From positions 43,525 through 107,524 of the forward strand of contig CAPAOV010000009.1 in NCBI GenBank assembly GCA_948579355.1: a DNA stretch of 64,000 nt. Reading direction: 5' to 3'. The notes under the pieces were generated by a model, which was not told the origin of the DNA, searched no databases, and saw nothing but the letters and a program-made list of their open reading frames with translations. Position numbers and translations under genes: made by a program. Positions 42,979-51,087 of this stretch are shown here, piece after piece; position 1 is the first letter of the stretch, and each line of letters opens with the position of its first letter. Source of the DNA: an uncultured Eubacterium sp. (GTDB lineage Bacteria; Bacillota; Clostridia; Lachnospirales; Lachnospiraceae).

Positions 42979-43010
42979 AAGGGGCTTTCCTCCCCCTTTC
43001 ATCATTTTTT
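42975..43010 (+). terminator. Rho-independent terminator
   Basis: A 10-bp stem ATGAAAGGGG / CCCCTTTCAT with an 8-nt loop, then CATTTTTT. It ends the helical-protein gene; its 5' arm includes the stop codon. Confidence 0.85.
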
Positions 43011-43313
43011 CTTCTGTGGAAGTTCATCGTACATGGCGTGCAGAACCTTTGTCATTAGTTCAGTATCTTCTACCTCTTCTACAATAACCATTAACGTTTT
43101 CGAACCCTCATACGGATATCCTCTCTCTGCCTCCGGCAGCAGCTCCAGCGCCGAATCCGTCGGCTTCAAATACAGGCAGTTATCACATATATTACCTACC
43201 AGCTTCCCATTAAAATAAACAAGATACTCTCCCATCATTTTACGTGAAGTAACATCCCCCGCTTTGCGGAGATTTTCTATCACGTAATCGTGAAATTCCA
43301 CTGTCGTTGACAT
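43002..43313 (-). CDS. TfoX N-terminal domain protein
   Basis: ATG 43313 follows AGGAGAGGA and gives 103 aa. The sequence is a lone TfoX_N domain: VTSRKMMGEYLVYFNGKLVG, then NCLYLKPTD and YPYEGSKTLMVI. TfoX/Sxy proteins regulate competence in gamma-proteobacteria; in Firmicutes stand-alone TfoX_N proteins have no settled role. The gene is alone on the minus strand. Confidence 0.85.
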   Translation of the reverse strand: MSTTVEFHDYVIENLRKAGDVTSRKMMGEYLVYFNGKLVGNICDNCLYLKPTDSALELLPEAERGYPYEGSKTLMVIVEEVEDTELMTKVLHAMYDELPQKKK

Positions 43314-43431
43314 AAGCAATCCTCTCCTTTTCTCTTTCCATTCACCTGCTTTCAGTATAGCAGAAATAGCAGCCGCATAAAAGAATATTTTTCCATAACA
43401 ATGTTGGCTTGTAATCTTCCAAAAAACAAAA

Positions 43432-43525
43432 TATAATGATGTTTGAAGAATTGCGGGAGTTGTGAAACAACGAAGCAATTCGCATCATTTGTTGGGGGCA
43501 AAATACCTTTTGACCCCAACATCAT
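43432..43525 (+). repeat. Nested hairpin element with dispersed repeat copy B
   Basis: After a TATAAT (43432-43437) come nested complementary arms: ATGATG/CATCAT, GAATTGC/GCAATTC and GTTG/CAAC (43436-43488). Next is a second hairpin, GTTGGGG-G-CAAAA-TACC-TTTTG-A-CCCCAAC (43491-43520). Its last 29 bp match copy A at 16441-16469 in 28 positions. It lies in the leader of the response regulator gene. Confidence 0.65.
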
Positions 43526-43563
43526 ATAATAAAACATACACCAAAAACGGAAGGGGACTAAAA

Positions 43564-44244
43564 ATGACATATGATTGTCTAATTATAGATGACGAAAAAA
43601 TGCTTGCCGACAGCACAGCAGAATATTTTAATCTGTTTGGTGTTAAAACAGCAATTGCGTACAGCGCCTCCGACTGCAGGGATTTTTTCAGGGAAAACAG
43701 TGCGGAGCTGCTTTTGCTTGACATAAACCTCGGCGACGGCAGCGGCTTCGAGCTTTGCAAAGAGCTTCGGGAAACTACGGAAATACCCATACTGTTTATT
43801 TCAGCGCGCACAAGTGATAATGACAAAATTATCGCTCTCAGTATTGGCGGCGACGATTATATCCAGAAACCCTATTCCCTCAGCGTCCTATTAGCAAAGG
43901 TCAAGGCGGTGCTCAAACGCTATGGGAGCAAAGAGGCGGCAACATACACGGACGGGCATTTATTTGTCGACTTTCATGCGAAGCAGGTTCGCATTGACGG
44001 AACTCCGGTAAAACTGACGTCGCTTGAATTTAAGCTGCTAGCTTATTTGATACAAAACGCAGGGCAGGTAATCTCGAAGCAGGAACTTTTTGAAAACGTC
44101 TGGGAAGATAGATTTACGGGCGATGGCACGCTCAATGTGCATATTCGCAAAATACGCAAAGCCATTGAGCGAAACGCAGACAAACCTCAATATATTATTA
44201 CCGTTTGGGGCGACGGTTACCGCTTCATTGGAGGGAATGAATGA
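43564..44244 (+). CDS. OmpR-family response regulator (BceR-like)
   Basis: ATG 43564 follows GGAAGGGG and gives 226 aa. Receiver domain with Asp53 (LLLLDINLGDGSGFELC) and a winged-helix output domain (LTSLEFKLLAYLIQNAGQVI to TVWGDGYRFIGG). The stop overlaps the kinase start by 4 bp. The pair is followed by an ABC transporter of the peptide-resistance type, so the set looks like a BceRS-BceAB module. Candidate binding repeats lie between the kinase and the transporter. Confidence 0.92.
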   Translation: MTYDCLIIDDEKMLADSTAEYFNLFGVKTAIAYSASDCRDFFRENSAELLLLDINLGDGSGFELCKELRETTEIPILFISARTSDNDKIIALSIGGDDYIQKPYSLSVLLAKVKAVLKRYGSKEAATYTDGHLFVDFHAKQVRIDGTPVKLTSLEFKLLAYLIQNAGQVISKQELFENVWEDRFTGDGTLNVHIRKIRKAIERNADKPQYIITVWGDGYRFIGGNE

Positions 44245-45506
44245 AAAGCCATACTTTTTTCAGCGCAGTAATTGTCCTCTTTCTCATTGAATTAACGGTA
44301 TTTATTCTGTACATACTTCCAAAAACAGAGAATGAGCAGGATACTGTCGCCGTCAATGAAGTTGTCCAGACTGTGCAGGACAACTGGAAGCATCTGGATA
44401 GCCTTACCAATCCGACGGCTCTTGATTATGTTGTGATTGACTTGGAAGGAACTGTTTTGTACAAAACAAAATCCGGCCTCAGTGAAAATCTCAATATGGC
44501 AATCCGCCATAAAGACACGATTCTTGATGTTCAGGCAAATGGGACGACAGTGGGCAAACTTATTATTTACAACAACGACAGGTTGATTTACCAATCCGAA
44601 AAGCAGACCGTCATTTTCGCCTTTATAGCGGTCATATTCTTACAGTTTGTTATCTGTGCGGGTTTCTTTTTCTATATGCGGCGCGCGATTATTCAACCAT
44701 TTCATAAACTGAAAGAATTTGCAAAGCGGGTCGCGTCAGGCAATCTCGATATTCCGTTGGAAATGGACCGGCAAAACGTATTCGGGGCATTTACCGAGAG
44801 TTTTGATATCATGCGCTGCGAATTGAAAAAAGCAAAAATTGCCGAGGCGAAAGCAAACGAGAGCAAAAAGGAGCTGGTGGCAAAGCTGTCGCACGACATT
44901 AAAACGCCGATTGCCAGTATCAAAGCGGCTTCTGAAGTAGGCGCAGCCTTGTCGTCAGATAAAAAGAATCGGAAAAATTACGGGCAGATTATACAAAAGG
45001 CAGACCAGATTAATACGCTAGTTACGAATCTCTTTTCCGCCACGTTGGAGGAGCTTCAGGAACTTCCCGTGAAACCGTCGAATTTAAAAAGCGGCGAACT
45101 GCGGACTCTGCTCGAAAATGCGGATTATCTGCACCGCGCCGTAATACCTTCGGTTCCCGATTGTCTGTTGTTTGCAGACAGACTGCGTCTACAGCAGGTG
45201 TTTGACAATGTGTTTGCCAATTCTTATAAATACGCAAATACTCCAATAGATGTCACGGTACTTACAAAGGAGCGCTGTCTGACTGTCATTATCGAAGACT
45301 ACGGCGGCGGCATTAACGAGGCGGAGCTGCCGTTTATAAAAGAAAAATTCAGGCGTGGCAGCAATACAAAGAACATTGAAGGCGCGGGACTCGGACTCTA
45401 TATTTCGGATTATTGTATGAGAGAAATGAAAGGACGGCTTGACATGGAAAACGGTTCCGCCGGACTGCGGGTGACGATTGCGATTGCGTTGAGCGAATGG
45501 ATTTAA
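44241..45506 (+). CDS. Sensor histidine kinase with extracytoplasmic domain
   Basis: A 421 aa kinase. Membrane segments at about 8-27 and 122-146 flank a 95-residue outside domain. A HAMP domain, HisKA with His218 (AKLSHDIKTPIASIKAAS) and HATPase (FDNVFANSYKYAN, GAGLGLYISDY) follow. Unlike the BceS type, it has a real sensor domain outside the membrane. The gene overlaps the regulator by 4 bp. Confidence 0.92.
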   Translation: MKSHTFFSAVIVLFLIELTVFILYILPKTENEQDTVAVNEVVQTVQDNWKHLDSLTNPTALDYVVIDLEGTVLYKTKSGLSENLNMAIRHKDTILDVQANGTTVGKLIIYNNDRLIYQSEKQTVIFAFIAVIFLQFVICAGFFFYMRRAIIQPFHKLKEFAKRVASGNLDIPLEMDRQNVFGAFTESFDIMRCELKKAKIAEAKANESKKELVAKLSHDIKTPIASIKAASEVGAALSSDKKNRKNYGQIIQKADQINTLVTNLFSATLEELQELPVKPSNLKSGELRTLLENADYLHRAVIPSVPDCLLFADRLRLQQVFDNVFANSYKYANTPIDVTVLTKERCLTVIIEDYGGGINEAELPFIKEKFRRGSNTKNIEGAGLGLYISDYCMREMKGRLDMENGSAGLRVTIAIALSEWI

Positions 45507-45539
45507 GAAAAATTTAAGGATTGCATAAAGACCGTTAAG
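45502..45539 (+). promoter_or_regulatory. TTTAAG direct repeats, candidate response-regulator site
   Basis: TTTAAG occurs at 45502 and 45513, and GTTAAG at 45534: spacings of 11 and 21 bp, one and two helical turns. A TACAAT -10-like box follows at 45551. The array lies between the kinase gene and the transporter genes. Confidence 0.5.
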
Positions 45540-45568
45540 AATTAAAAAGGTACAATAGAGCGTATAAA

Positions 45569-45654
45569 AAAACGGCGACTAAAAACCGCGCCGCTCTAAG
45601 AATCAGCTTCGCTGATTCTCGCTCTGCACAAGGCGGCTTTTTCTTATAAGATAC
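45569..45654 (+). promoter_or_regulatory. Attenuator-like leader of the ABC transporter
   Basis: A hairpin AGAATCAG-CTTCG-CTGATTCT (45599-45619) is enclosed by a weaker outer pairing AAAAACCGC with GCGGCTTTTT, which ends in a T run. The structure lies just before the ribosome site of the ATPase gene and may stop transcripts conditionally. Confidence 0.45.
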
Positions 45655-45670
45655 GAGGAGGATATTCCAT

Positions 45671-46429
45671 ATGAAAGAAATTTTATTAAAGACTGAGAAG
45701 TTATGCAAATCCTTTTCTAACGGCGGCTCTATGCAGCATGTTTTGAAAAATATTGATTTGACGCTCCATAAAGGAGACTTTACCGTTATCATGGGAGCAA
45801 GCGGCGCGGGTAAATCTACGCTTTTGTACGCGCTGTCGGGAATGGATACGCCTACGCTGGGAACGATTACCTTTGGCGAAAAAATTATTTCCGATTTGAA
45901 TTCTGACGGCCTTGCCGTGTTCCGGCGCGACCACTGCGGATTCGTATTTCAGCAGATTTATCTGATTGACAACATGAGCGTAATGGACAACGTACTTGCC
46001 GCCGGACTGCTCGTCAACAAAGAGAAAAAGGCGCTTTTACAAAGAGTGCGGGAATTATTTGCGGCAGTAGGTATTTCCGAAGACACACAGAAGAAATTCC
46101 CGACGCAGATTTCGGGCGGGGAAGCGCAGCGGGTGGGAATCGTGCGCGCACTCGTTAATTCGCCGGAAATTCTTTTTGCCGACGAGCCTACCGGCGCCCT
46201 CAACAGCAAAACCGGACTGGACGTGCTTGATACGCTGACTCAATGTAATGAGCGGGGCCAAAGCATTGTTATGGTAACACACGATATGCGTTCTGCGCGC
46301 CGCGGCAACCGTATACTGTACTTACAGGACGGCGTAATTTTAGGCGAATGCGACTTGGGTAAATACTCGCACGGCGATACGCAGCGGCATGAAAAACTTT
46401 CCGCATTTTTAAATGAAATGGGGTGGTAA
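45671..46429 (+). CDS. Peptide-resistance type ABC transporter ATPase (BceA/LolD-like)
   Basis: A 252 aa ATPase with Walker A GASGAGKST (42-50), signature ISGGEAQRVGIVRAL, Walker B ILFADEPTGALN and VTHDMR. The MacB/LolD/BceA subgroup pattern is clear (DEPTGAL). It partners the FtsX-type permease that overlaps or abuts downstream. Together with the TCS upstream it probably gives protection from antimicrobial peptides, either by export or by freeing the target lipid. Confidence 0.92.
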   Translation: MKEILLKTEKLCKSFSNGGSMQHVLKNIDLTLHKGDFTVIMGASGAGKSTLLYALSGMDTPTLGTITFGEKIISDLNSDGLAVFRRDHCGFVFQQIYLIDNMSVMDNVLAAGLLVNKEKKALLQRVRELFAAVGISEDTQKKFPTQISGGEAQRVGIVRALVNSPEILFADEPTGALNSKTGLDVLDTLTQCNERGQSIVMVTHDMRSARRGNRILYLQDGVILGECDLGKYSHGDTQRHEKLSAFLNEMGW

Positions 46430-46430
46430 C

Positions 46431-48773
46431 ATGAAAAATATTTTTTTGATTGCCCTCTCTAATATGCGAAAGGCAAAAGGCCAGACGGCTTCCATCATCG
46501 TTTTGATTCTGATTGCCGCTTCCATGCTTAATCTCTGGCTCATGCTCTCCATGGACTACAAATCAAATTTTGACAGATATCACGATAAATTTAACGCAGA
46601 ACATGTCACTTTAGCAGTGGACGGCAATTCCGATAAAATGCAGGAATTTTTGTCGCAGACGCTCAAAGACGATAACCGCACCGCACAATACCGGCTGGAT
46701 AACTGTATGCACATGACCGGCTCGTTTCCTTATAACAGCGGCAAGGTAAATTGCTGGCTTGCTTTTTTAAATAAGAAAGAGGCTTTAACCCGCACTATCG
46801 GTAAAGCGGAAATCGTCGAAGAAAGTAATCTGACAAGCGGCGTATATCTTCCCATGATATATAAAACAGACAATATCACCGTGGGAAAACCAATTGATAT
46901 TTCGATTGGCAGCCACAAAGTGACCTATACGGTGTGCGGTTTCTTTAACAGCATTATGATGGGCTCGCACAATTGTGTAATAACAGAACTTATACTCACG
47001 GAAGATAAGTATGCGGAGCTTGAGCGCAGCGGCTATGCGCCGCAGGCGACGCTGTGTTCCGCGCGGCTGACGGATAAGTCAGAAAATCTAACATATGAAT
47101 CATCACTGAAAAGCGCCGTTTCCAAACAGTACCCGAATATCACAATGGTGAGTAACTGCTATGATATCGTCTCCCAGTCCCGCTATATTTCACAAATGAT
47201 TTGTTCGGGAATTATAAGCGCTATGGCATTCTTCGTACTGCTGATTGCCTTTGTGGTAATTGTCTCAAATATTACCAATTATATCCAGAATAATATGAAG
47301 AACCTCGGTATACTGAAAGCCATGGGCTATACGTCAGGACAGTTAATCGGCTCATTATTGCTGCAATTCTCAAGCCTGACTTTAATTGCCGCCGTCATTG
47401 GCGCGGGAATTTCGTATTCACTGTTTCCCACAGTCAATACAATGATGATTGCGCAGACGGGAATCCCCTACGCCATACGGTTTTTACCTGTACCCCTCGT
47501 ACTTTCAATCACCATTCCAATCGGCGCCGTTGTATTTGCCGTGTGGTTTGCGTCGCGCAGAATAAAAAAAATTGAGCCTGTGGTGGCGCTCCGCTCCGGC
47601 ATTCAGACACACAATTTTAAAAACAATCATATCCCGCTGGAACAAACAAAAGCTCCTTTAACGTTTGCCCTTGCGCTTAAAACCACATTGTCCGGAGTAA
47701 AACATAATATAACCATATGCATTACCATGCTCGTGCTATCCCTTATCGTTGTGTTTTCCGGTTTAATGCTTGAAAATGTAATTACAAATACAGCGCCATT
47801 TTTGAACTTAATCGTAGGCGAAACCGCAGACAGTTGTATTAATGTGCAGACGGAAGCGGAAGATGATTTTCTGCGCAAAATGGATGCGGACAACCGCGTA
47901 GAGAAACTCTATCTTTTTACTTCCCTGAATGTATCGCATACAGGGGGCGCGGAGCTTATGGCAACAATCTGCAATGATTATTCAAAAATAAACAATCAGG
48001 ACATCGTATTTGAGGGCAGATTTCCTAAATATAATAATGAAATCGCCATTGCTGCAAAATATGCGAAAGAAAACGGCATGAAAATCGGGGATGAAATACA
48101 GATAACTGCAAATGGAAAACGGGAAAACTATTTAATCTGCGGCTTTACGCAAATCAGCAACAATCTCGGCAGAGACTGCCTGCTCACAAGGACGGGGTAT
48201 GAACGGTTGGGATTGCTCACAAATACAAGCTACTACATCCATCTTTCCGGCAAAACCGATATTGATGCGTTTAATCTGCAAATGGAAAAGGAGTTTGAGG
48301 GCAGTGTAAATACGACAATCAATATAGGTTCCATGATAGACGGCACCGGCAGTGTATATGTCTCGCTTATAGCAATTATCGTAATCGCCATACTTGCGCT
48401 TTCCGCCATTATCGTTGCCTTTGTTCTCTATTTACTTGTGCGTACGGTACTGAATAATAAGCAGCACGATTACGGTATACTGAAATCCCTTGGTTTTACT
48501 ACCGGACAGCTTATCCTGCAGACGGCGCTGTCGTTTATGCCAACCATTATTGTGTCTTCCATAATCGGGTTGATGGTATGCAGTCTTATAATTAATCCAT
48601 TAACCGCATTGTTCCTAAGTGGGATTGGAATCGTCAAATGTACTTTCTCCGTTCCTGTCGGATTTGTCATCGCTGCCGGTATTGGCCTTGTCCTGTTCGC
48701 CTTTGCGACACTGTGCCTGCTCTCTTTGAAAATCAAGAAAATTACACCAAAGTCATTGCTTACAGGGGAGTAG
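46431..48773 (+). CDS. FtsX-type ABC permease (BceB/VraG-like)
   Basis: ATG 46431 gives 780 aa. One N-terminal membrane helix (about 10-30), a large outside domain (about 40-255), then two FtsX domains with three or four helices each (about 260-390 and 640-775), separated by a second outside domain. The phrase MKNLGILKAMGYTSGQLIGS in the first and DYGILKSLGFTTGQLILQ in the second show the internal duplication. The long outside regions are those thought to bind peptides in BceAB-like systems. Confidence 0.9.
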   Translation: MKNIFLIALSNMRKAKGQTASIIVLILIAASMLNLWLMLSMDYKSNFDRYHDKFNAEHVTLAVDGNSDKMQEFLSQTLKDDNRTAQYRLDNCMHMTGSFPYNSGKVNCWLAFLNKKEALTRTIGKAEIVEESNLTSGVYLPMIYKTDNITVGKPIDISIGSHKVTYTVCGFFNSIMMGSHNCVITELILTEDKYAELERSGYAPQATLCSARLTDKSENLTYESSLKSAVSKQYPNITMVSNCYDIVSQSRYISQMICSGIISAMAFFVLLIAFVVIVSNITNYIQNNMKNLGILKAMGYTSGQLIGSLLLQFSSLTLIAAVIGAGISYSLFPTVNTMMIAQTGIPYAIRFLPVPLVLSITIPIGAVVFAVWFASRRIKKIEPVVALRSGIQTHNFKNNHIPLEQTKAPLTFALALKTTLSGVKHNITICITMLVLSLIVVFSGLMLENVITNTAPFLNLIVGETADSCINVQTEAEDDFLRKMDADNRVEKLYLFTSLNVSHTGGAELMATICNDYSKINNQDIVFEGRFPKYNNEIAIAAKYAKENGMKIGDEIQITANGKRENYLICGFTQISNNLGRDCLLTRTGYERLGLLTNTSYYIHLSGKTDIDAFNLQMEKEFEGSVNTTINIGSMIDGTGSVYVSLIAIIVIAILALSAIIVAFVLYLLVRTVLNNKQHDYGILKSLGFTTGQLILQTALSFMPTIIVSSIIGLMVCSLIINPLTALFLSGIGIVKCTFSVPVGFVIAAGIGLVLFAFATLCLLSLKIKKITPKSLLTGE

Positions 48774-48819
48774 TAAAAAATGGCCGGCTGAGAAGCGCAT
48801 AATTTACTTTACGATAACA

Positions 48820-48848
48820 TTTACAAATATGCCGTTCTGTAGTAAACT
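48820..48848 (+). promoter_or_regulatory. Promoter for the deacetylase gene
   Basis: TTTACA (48820-48825), 17 nt, TAAACT (48843-48848); start codon 68 bp downstream. Confidence 0.5.
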
Positions 48849-48916
48849 GAAACTACTATACGGAAAGTATTTGAAGCAGGAAAAACTTTCTAAAAAAAGA
48901 AGATAGGAGAACGCCA

Positions 48917-50104
48917 GTGAAAAAAGAATTTTACAAACCCATAAGCTATTTCTTGACAGCAGCCATGCTTTTGGGAGCAGCGCTTCCCTCTGCTCCGGCA
49001 GCCGCCAAGAAAAAAGCTGCGAAACTGAGTACAAAAAAAATCAGTATTCAAATCGGGGAGAAACAAACTATTAAAGTTAAGAACGCTTCCAAAAAAGCAA
49101 AATGGTCTGTGAAGACAGGTAAAAAATTCATTACATTATCAAAGAAGAAAAAGAAAAGCGTTGTCGTAAAGGGCAAAAAAGCGGGAAAAGCTTCCGTACT
49201 TGCAAAGATTGGCAAGAAAAAACTGACTTGCAAAGTTACGGTTACAAAACCGAAAGATACTCAGAAGACGCCGGACAATTCTGGCAGCTCTTCCACACCG
49301 ACGCCATCCGATAATCCAGCGACATCGACACCGACCGCTACCCCGACGCCATCCACGCCACCGACGGCTACCGCTACGGCGACAGCTACACCGGCGGCTA
49401 CACCGGAATTTGAATCTTCCGAGTTCAAATACGAGGGATTAGACGAACAGTGGATTAAGGATAACATTGATACATCCAAACCGGTTGTTGCCATGAGTTT
49501 TGACGACGGGCCGGGAGGCTACAATTCCTATGTGGATTACGGTACACAGATTCAGGAAGCCTTAAAAGCGGCCGGCGCACATGCGACATTTTTCTATATC
49601 GGCGCTCACATCAAGCGTGATGAACAGTCGAGACAAGAAGTGGTAAACGCATGGAAAGCAGGCTTTGAGGTTGCTAATCATTCTTATGATGCGAGCGGCT
49701 TAAACTCGGCAAAGGCGGATACTATCAAGCAGAAAATTGCCAAGACAGATGAGATTTTACAGGAAATTACGGGATATAAGAGTTTTCTCTTCCGCGCACC
49801 GAACGTAGCCTACAGTAAAACAATGTTTAACGTAATTGAGAAGCCGTTTATTGATGTTTCGATTTGGAGCCATGATTATCAGGAAGCGGTAGATAAAGAC
49901 ACCATTGTAAAAAATGTGACCTCGATTCTGGCAGACGGCGGCATTATCAATATGCACTCTGTACACGAAAAGACTGCGCAGGCAGTTCCGGAAATTCTGG
50001 CATATTGCAAAGAAAAGGGATTTCAAGTCGTAAGCGTATCGGAACTTTTTGCCATCAAGGGAAAGAAATTAATGACAGGGGTTAAGTATTTCAATGCCAA
50101 CTAG
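48917..50104 (+). CDS. Secreted polysaccharide deacetylase (CE4/NodB) with N-terminal lysine-rich module
   Basis: A 395 aa protein with a GTG start behind AGGAG. Signal peptide (1-30), lysine-rich Ig-like module (about 35-112), Thr/Pro linker (about 120-163), then a NodB domain: AMSFDDGPGG with Asp196 and Asp197, and HATFFYIGAHI. The second metal motif reads VANHSYDASG, so it keeps the first His; the usual later His-Pro is not clear. The role is removal of N- or O-acetyl groups from peptidoglycan, chitin or xylan. The 3' end overlaps ogt by 11 bp. Confidence 0.9.
   Translation: MKKEFYKPISYFLTAAMLLGAALPSAPAAAKKKAAKLSTKKISIQIGEKQTIKVKNASKKAKWSVKTGKKFITLSKKKKKSVVVKGKKAGKASVLAKIGKKKLTCKVTVTKPKDTQKTPDNSGSSSTPTPSDNPATSTPTATPTPSTPPTATATATATPAATPEFESSEFKYEGLDEQWIKDNIDTSKPVVAMSFDDGPGGYNSYVDYGTQIQEALKAAGAHATFFYIGAHIKRDEQSRQEVVNAWKAGFEVANHSYDASGLNSAKADTIKQKIAKTDEILQEITGYKSFLFRAPNVAYSKTMFNVIEKPFIDVSIWSHDYQEAVDKDTIVKNVTSILADGGIINMHSVHEKTAQAVPEILAYCKEKGFQVVSVSELFAIKGKKLMTGVKYFNAN
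49289..49410. repeat. DNA tandem repeat encoding the deacetylase Thr/Pro/Ala linker
   Basis: Imperfect units around ACACCGACGGCTACC code for PT and TAT repeats; similar in kind to those in the GH43 and esterase genes. Confidence 0.6.
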
Positions 50105-50663
50105 AGAAAGCGCTGTCACGCACTATTTACATCATTATGCTTCGCCGCTTGGCAGAATTACACTGGCAGGCAACGGCGAGGCATTGATTGGTTTGTGGTT
50201 CGAGGGTCAAAAATACTTTGGCTCTACGCTCAGGGAACATTATATAGAAAAAAATCTTCCTGTCTTTGAGCAGGCCGATAACTGGCTCACTACTTACTTC
50301 AGCGGTAGAGAGCCGGATTTCACCCCTCCTCTAGCAATTGAAACCACACCATTTCGAAAATCCGTATGGGAAATCCTGCTTACGATTCCTTTCGGACAGA
50401 CAATGACTTACGGGGAAGTGGCGGAACAGATTGCAAAACAGAGAAAAATTCCTTCTATGTCCTCACAGGCAGTCGGCGGCGCAATCGCCCACAACCCGAT
50501 TTCACTCATGATTCCCTGTCACCGGGTAATTGGAGCAAAAGGTAAAATGATTGGCTATGCCGGAGGCATAACAAGAAAGGAAAAACTCCTTTCTATGGAA
50601 CAAAATGGAGGAGACTATGAAAGCAGTTGTAACCCGTGTGACGGAAGCATCTGTCACTATTGA
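50094..50663 (+). CDS. ogt: Methylated-DNA--protein-cysteine methyltransferase
   Basis: A 189 aa O6-alkylguanine-DNA alkyltransferase. The acceptor Cys142 is in IPCHRVIGAKG, with the helix-turn-helix GQTMTYGEVAEQIA before it. It repairs alkylated bases by a suicide transfer. The start lies within the end of the deacetylase gene, and its end overlaps dtd by 47 bp, so the three are probably transcribed together even though the roles differ. Confidence 0.92.
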   Translation: MPTRESAVTHYLHHYASPLGRITLAGNGEALIGLWFEGQKYFGSTLREHYIEKNLPVFEQADNWLTTYFSGREPDFTPPLAIETTPFRKSVWEILLTIPFGQTMTYGEVAEQIAKQRKIPSMSSQAVGGAIAHNPISLMIPCHRVIGAKGKMIGYAGGITRKEKLLSMEQNGGDYESSCNPCDGSICHY

Positions 50664-51057
50664 GCAACAGGTGGAAGCACAAATTGAAAAAGGATTTCTT
50701 GTTCTTCTGGGCGTTGGGCCTGACGACACGGAAGAGGACGCTCTGAAACTGGCGGACAAAATCTGCGGCGTGAGGGTCTTTGAAGATGAAGAGGGTAAAA
50801 TGAACCGCAATCTGGAGCAGGCGGGCGGCCAGCTTCTCGTGGTCTCGCAGTTTACCCTGTACGCAAATCTGAAAAGCCGCCGCCCTGGCTTTAGCGGAGC
50901 CGCCAAACCCGATGTTGCCATCCCTCTCTATGAGAAATTTATTTCTGCCTGTCGGGAAAGGGGATTTCACGTAGAGCACGGCCGTTTCGGGGCCGATATG
51001 AAAGTGGCCTCAGTAAATGACGGACCCGTAACTTTGTTATTTGACACACAAAATTAA
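50617..51057 (+). CDS. dtd: D-aminoacyl-tRNA deacylase
   Basis: ATG 50617 follows GGAGGAGACT and gives 146 aa. Family motifs: VVTRVTEASVTI at the start, VSQFTLYANLKSRRPGFSGAA (catalytic Thr region, SQFTL) and the Gly-Pro loop NDGPVTLLFD. It recycles D-amino acids misattached to tRNA. Length is exactly normal. It overlaps ogt out of frame. Confidence 0.95.
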   Translation: MKAVVTRVTEASVTIEQQVEAQIEKGFLVLLGVGPDDTEEDALKLADKICGVRVFEDEEGKMNRNLEQAGGQLLVVSQFTLYANLKSRRPGFSGAAKPDVAIPLYEKFISACRERGFHVEHGRFGADMKVASVNDGPVTLLFDTQN

Positions 51058-51087
51058 AATTTAACGAACGGAGGTAAAACGATTACA

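Noticed and set aside
49261..49494. Minus-strand Val/Ala/Gly-rich frame in the deacetylase gene
   Set aside because: Same artefact: reverse reading of a Thr/Pro/Ala linker repeat.
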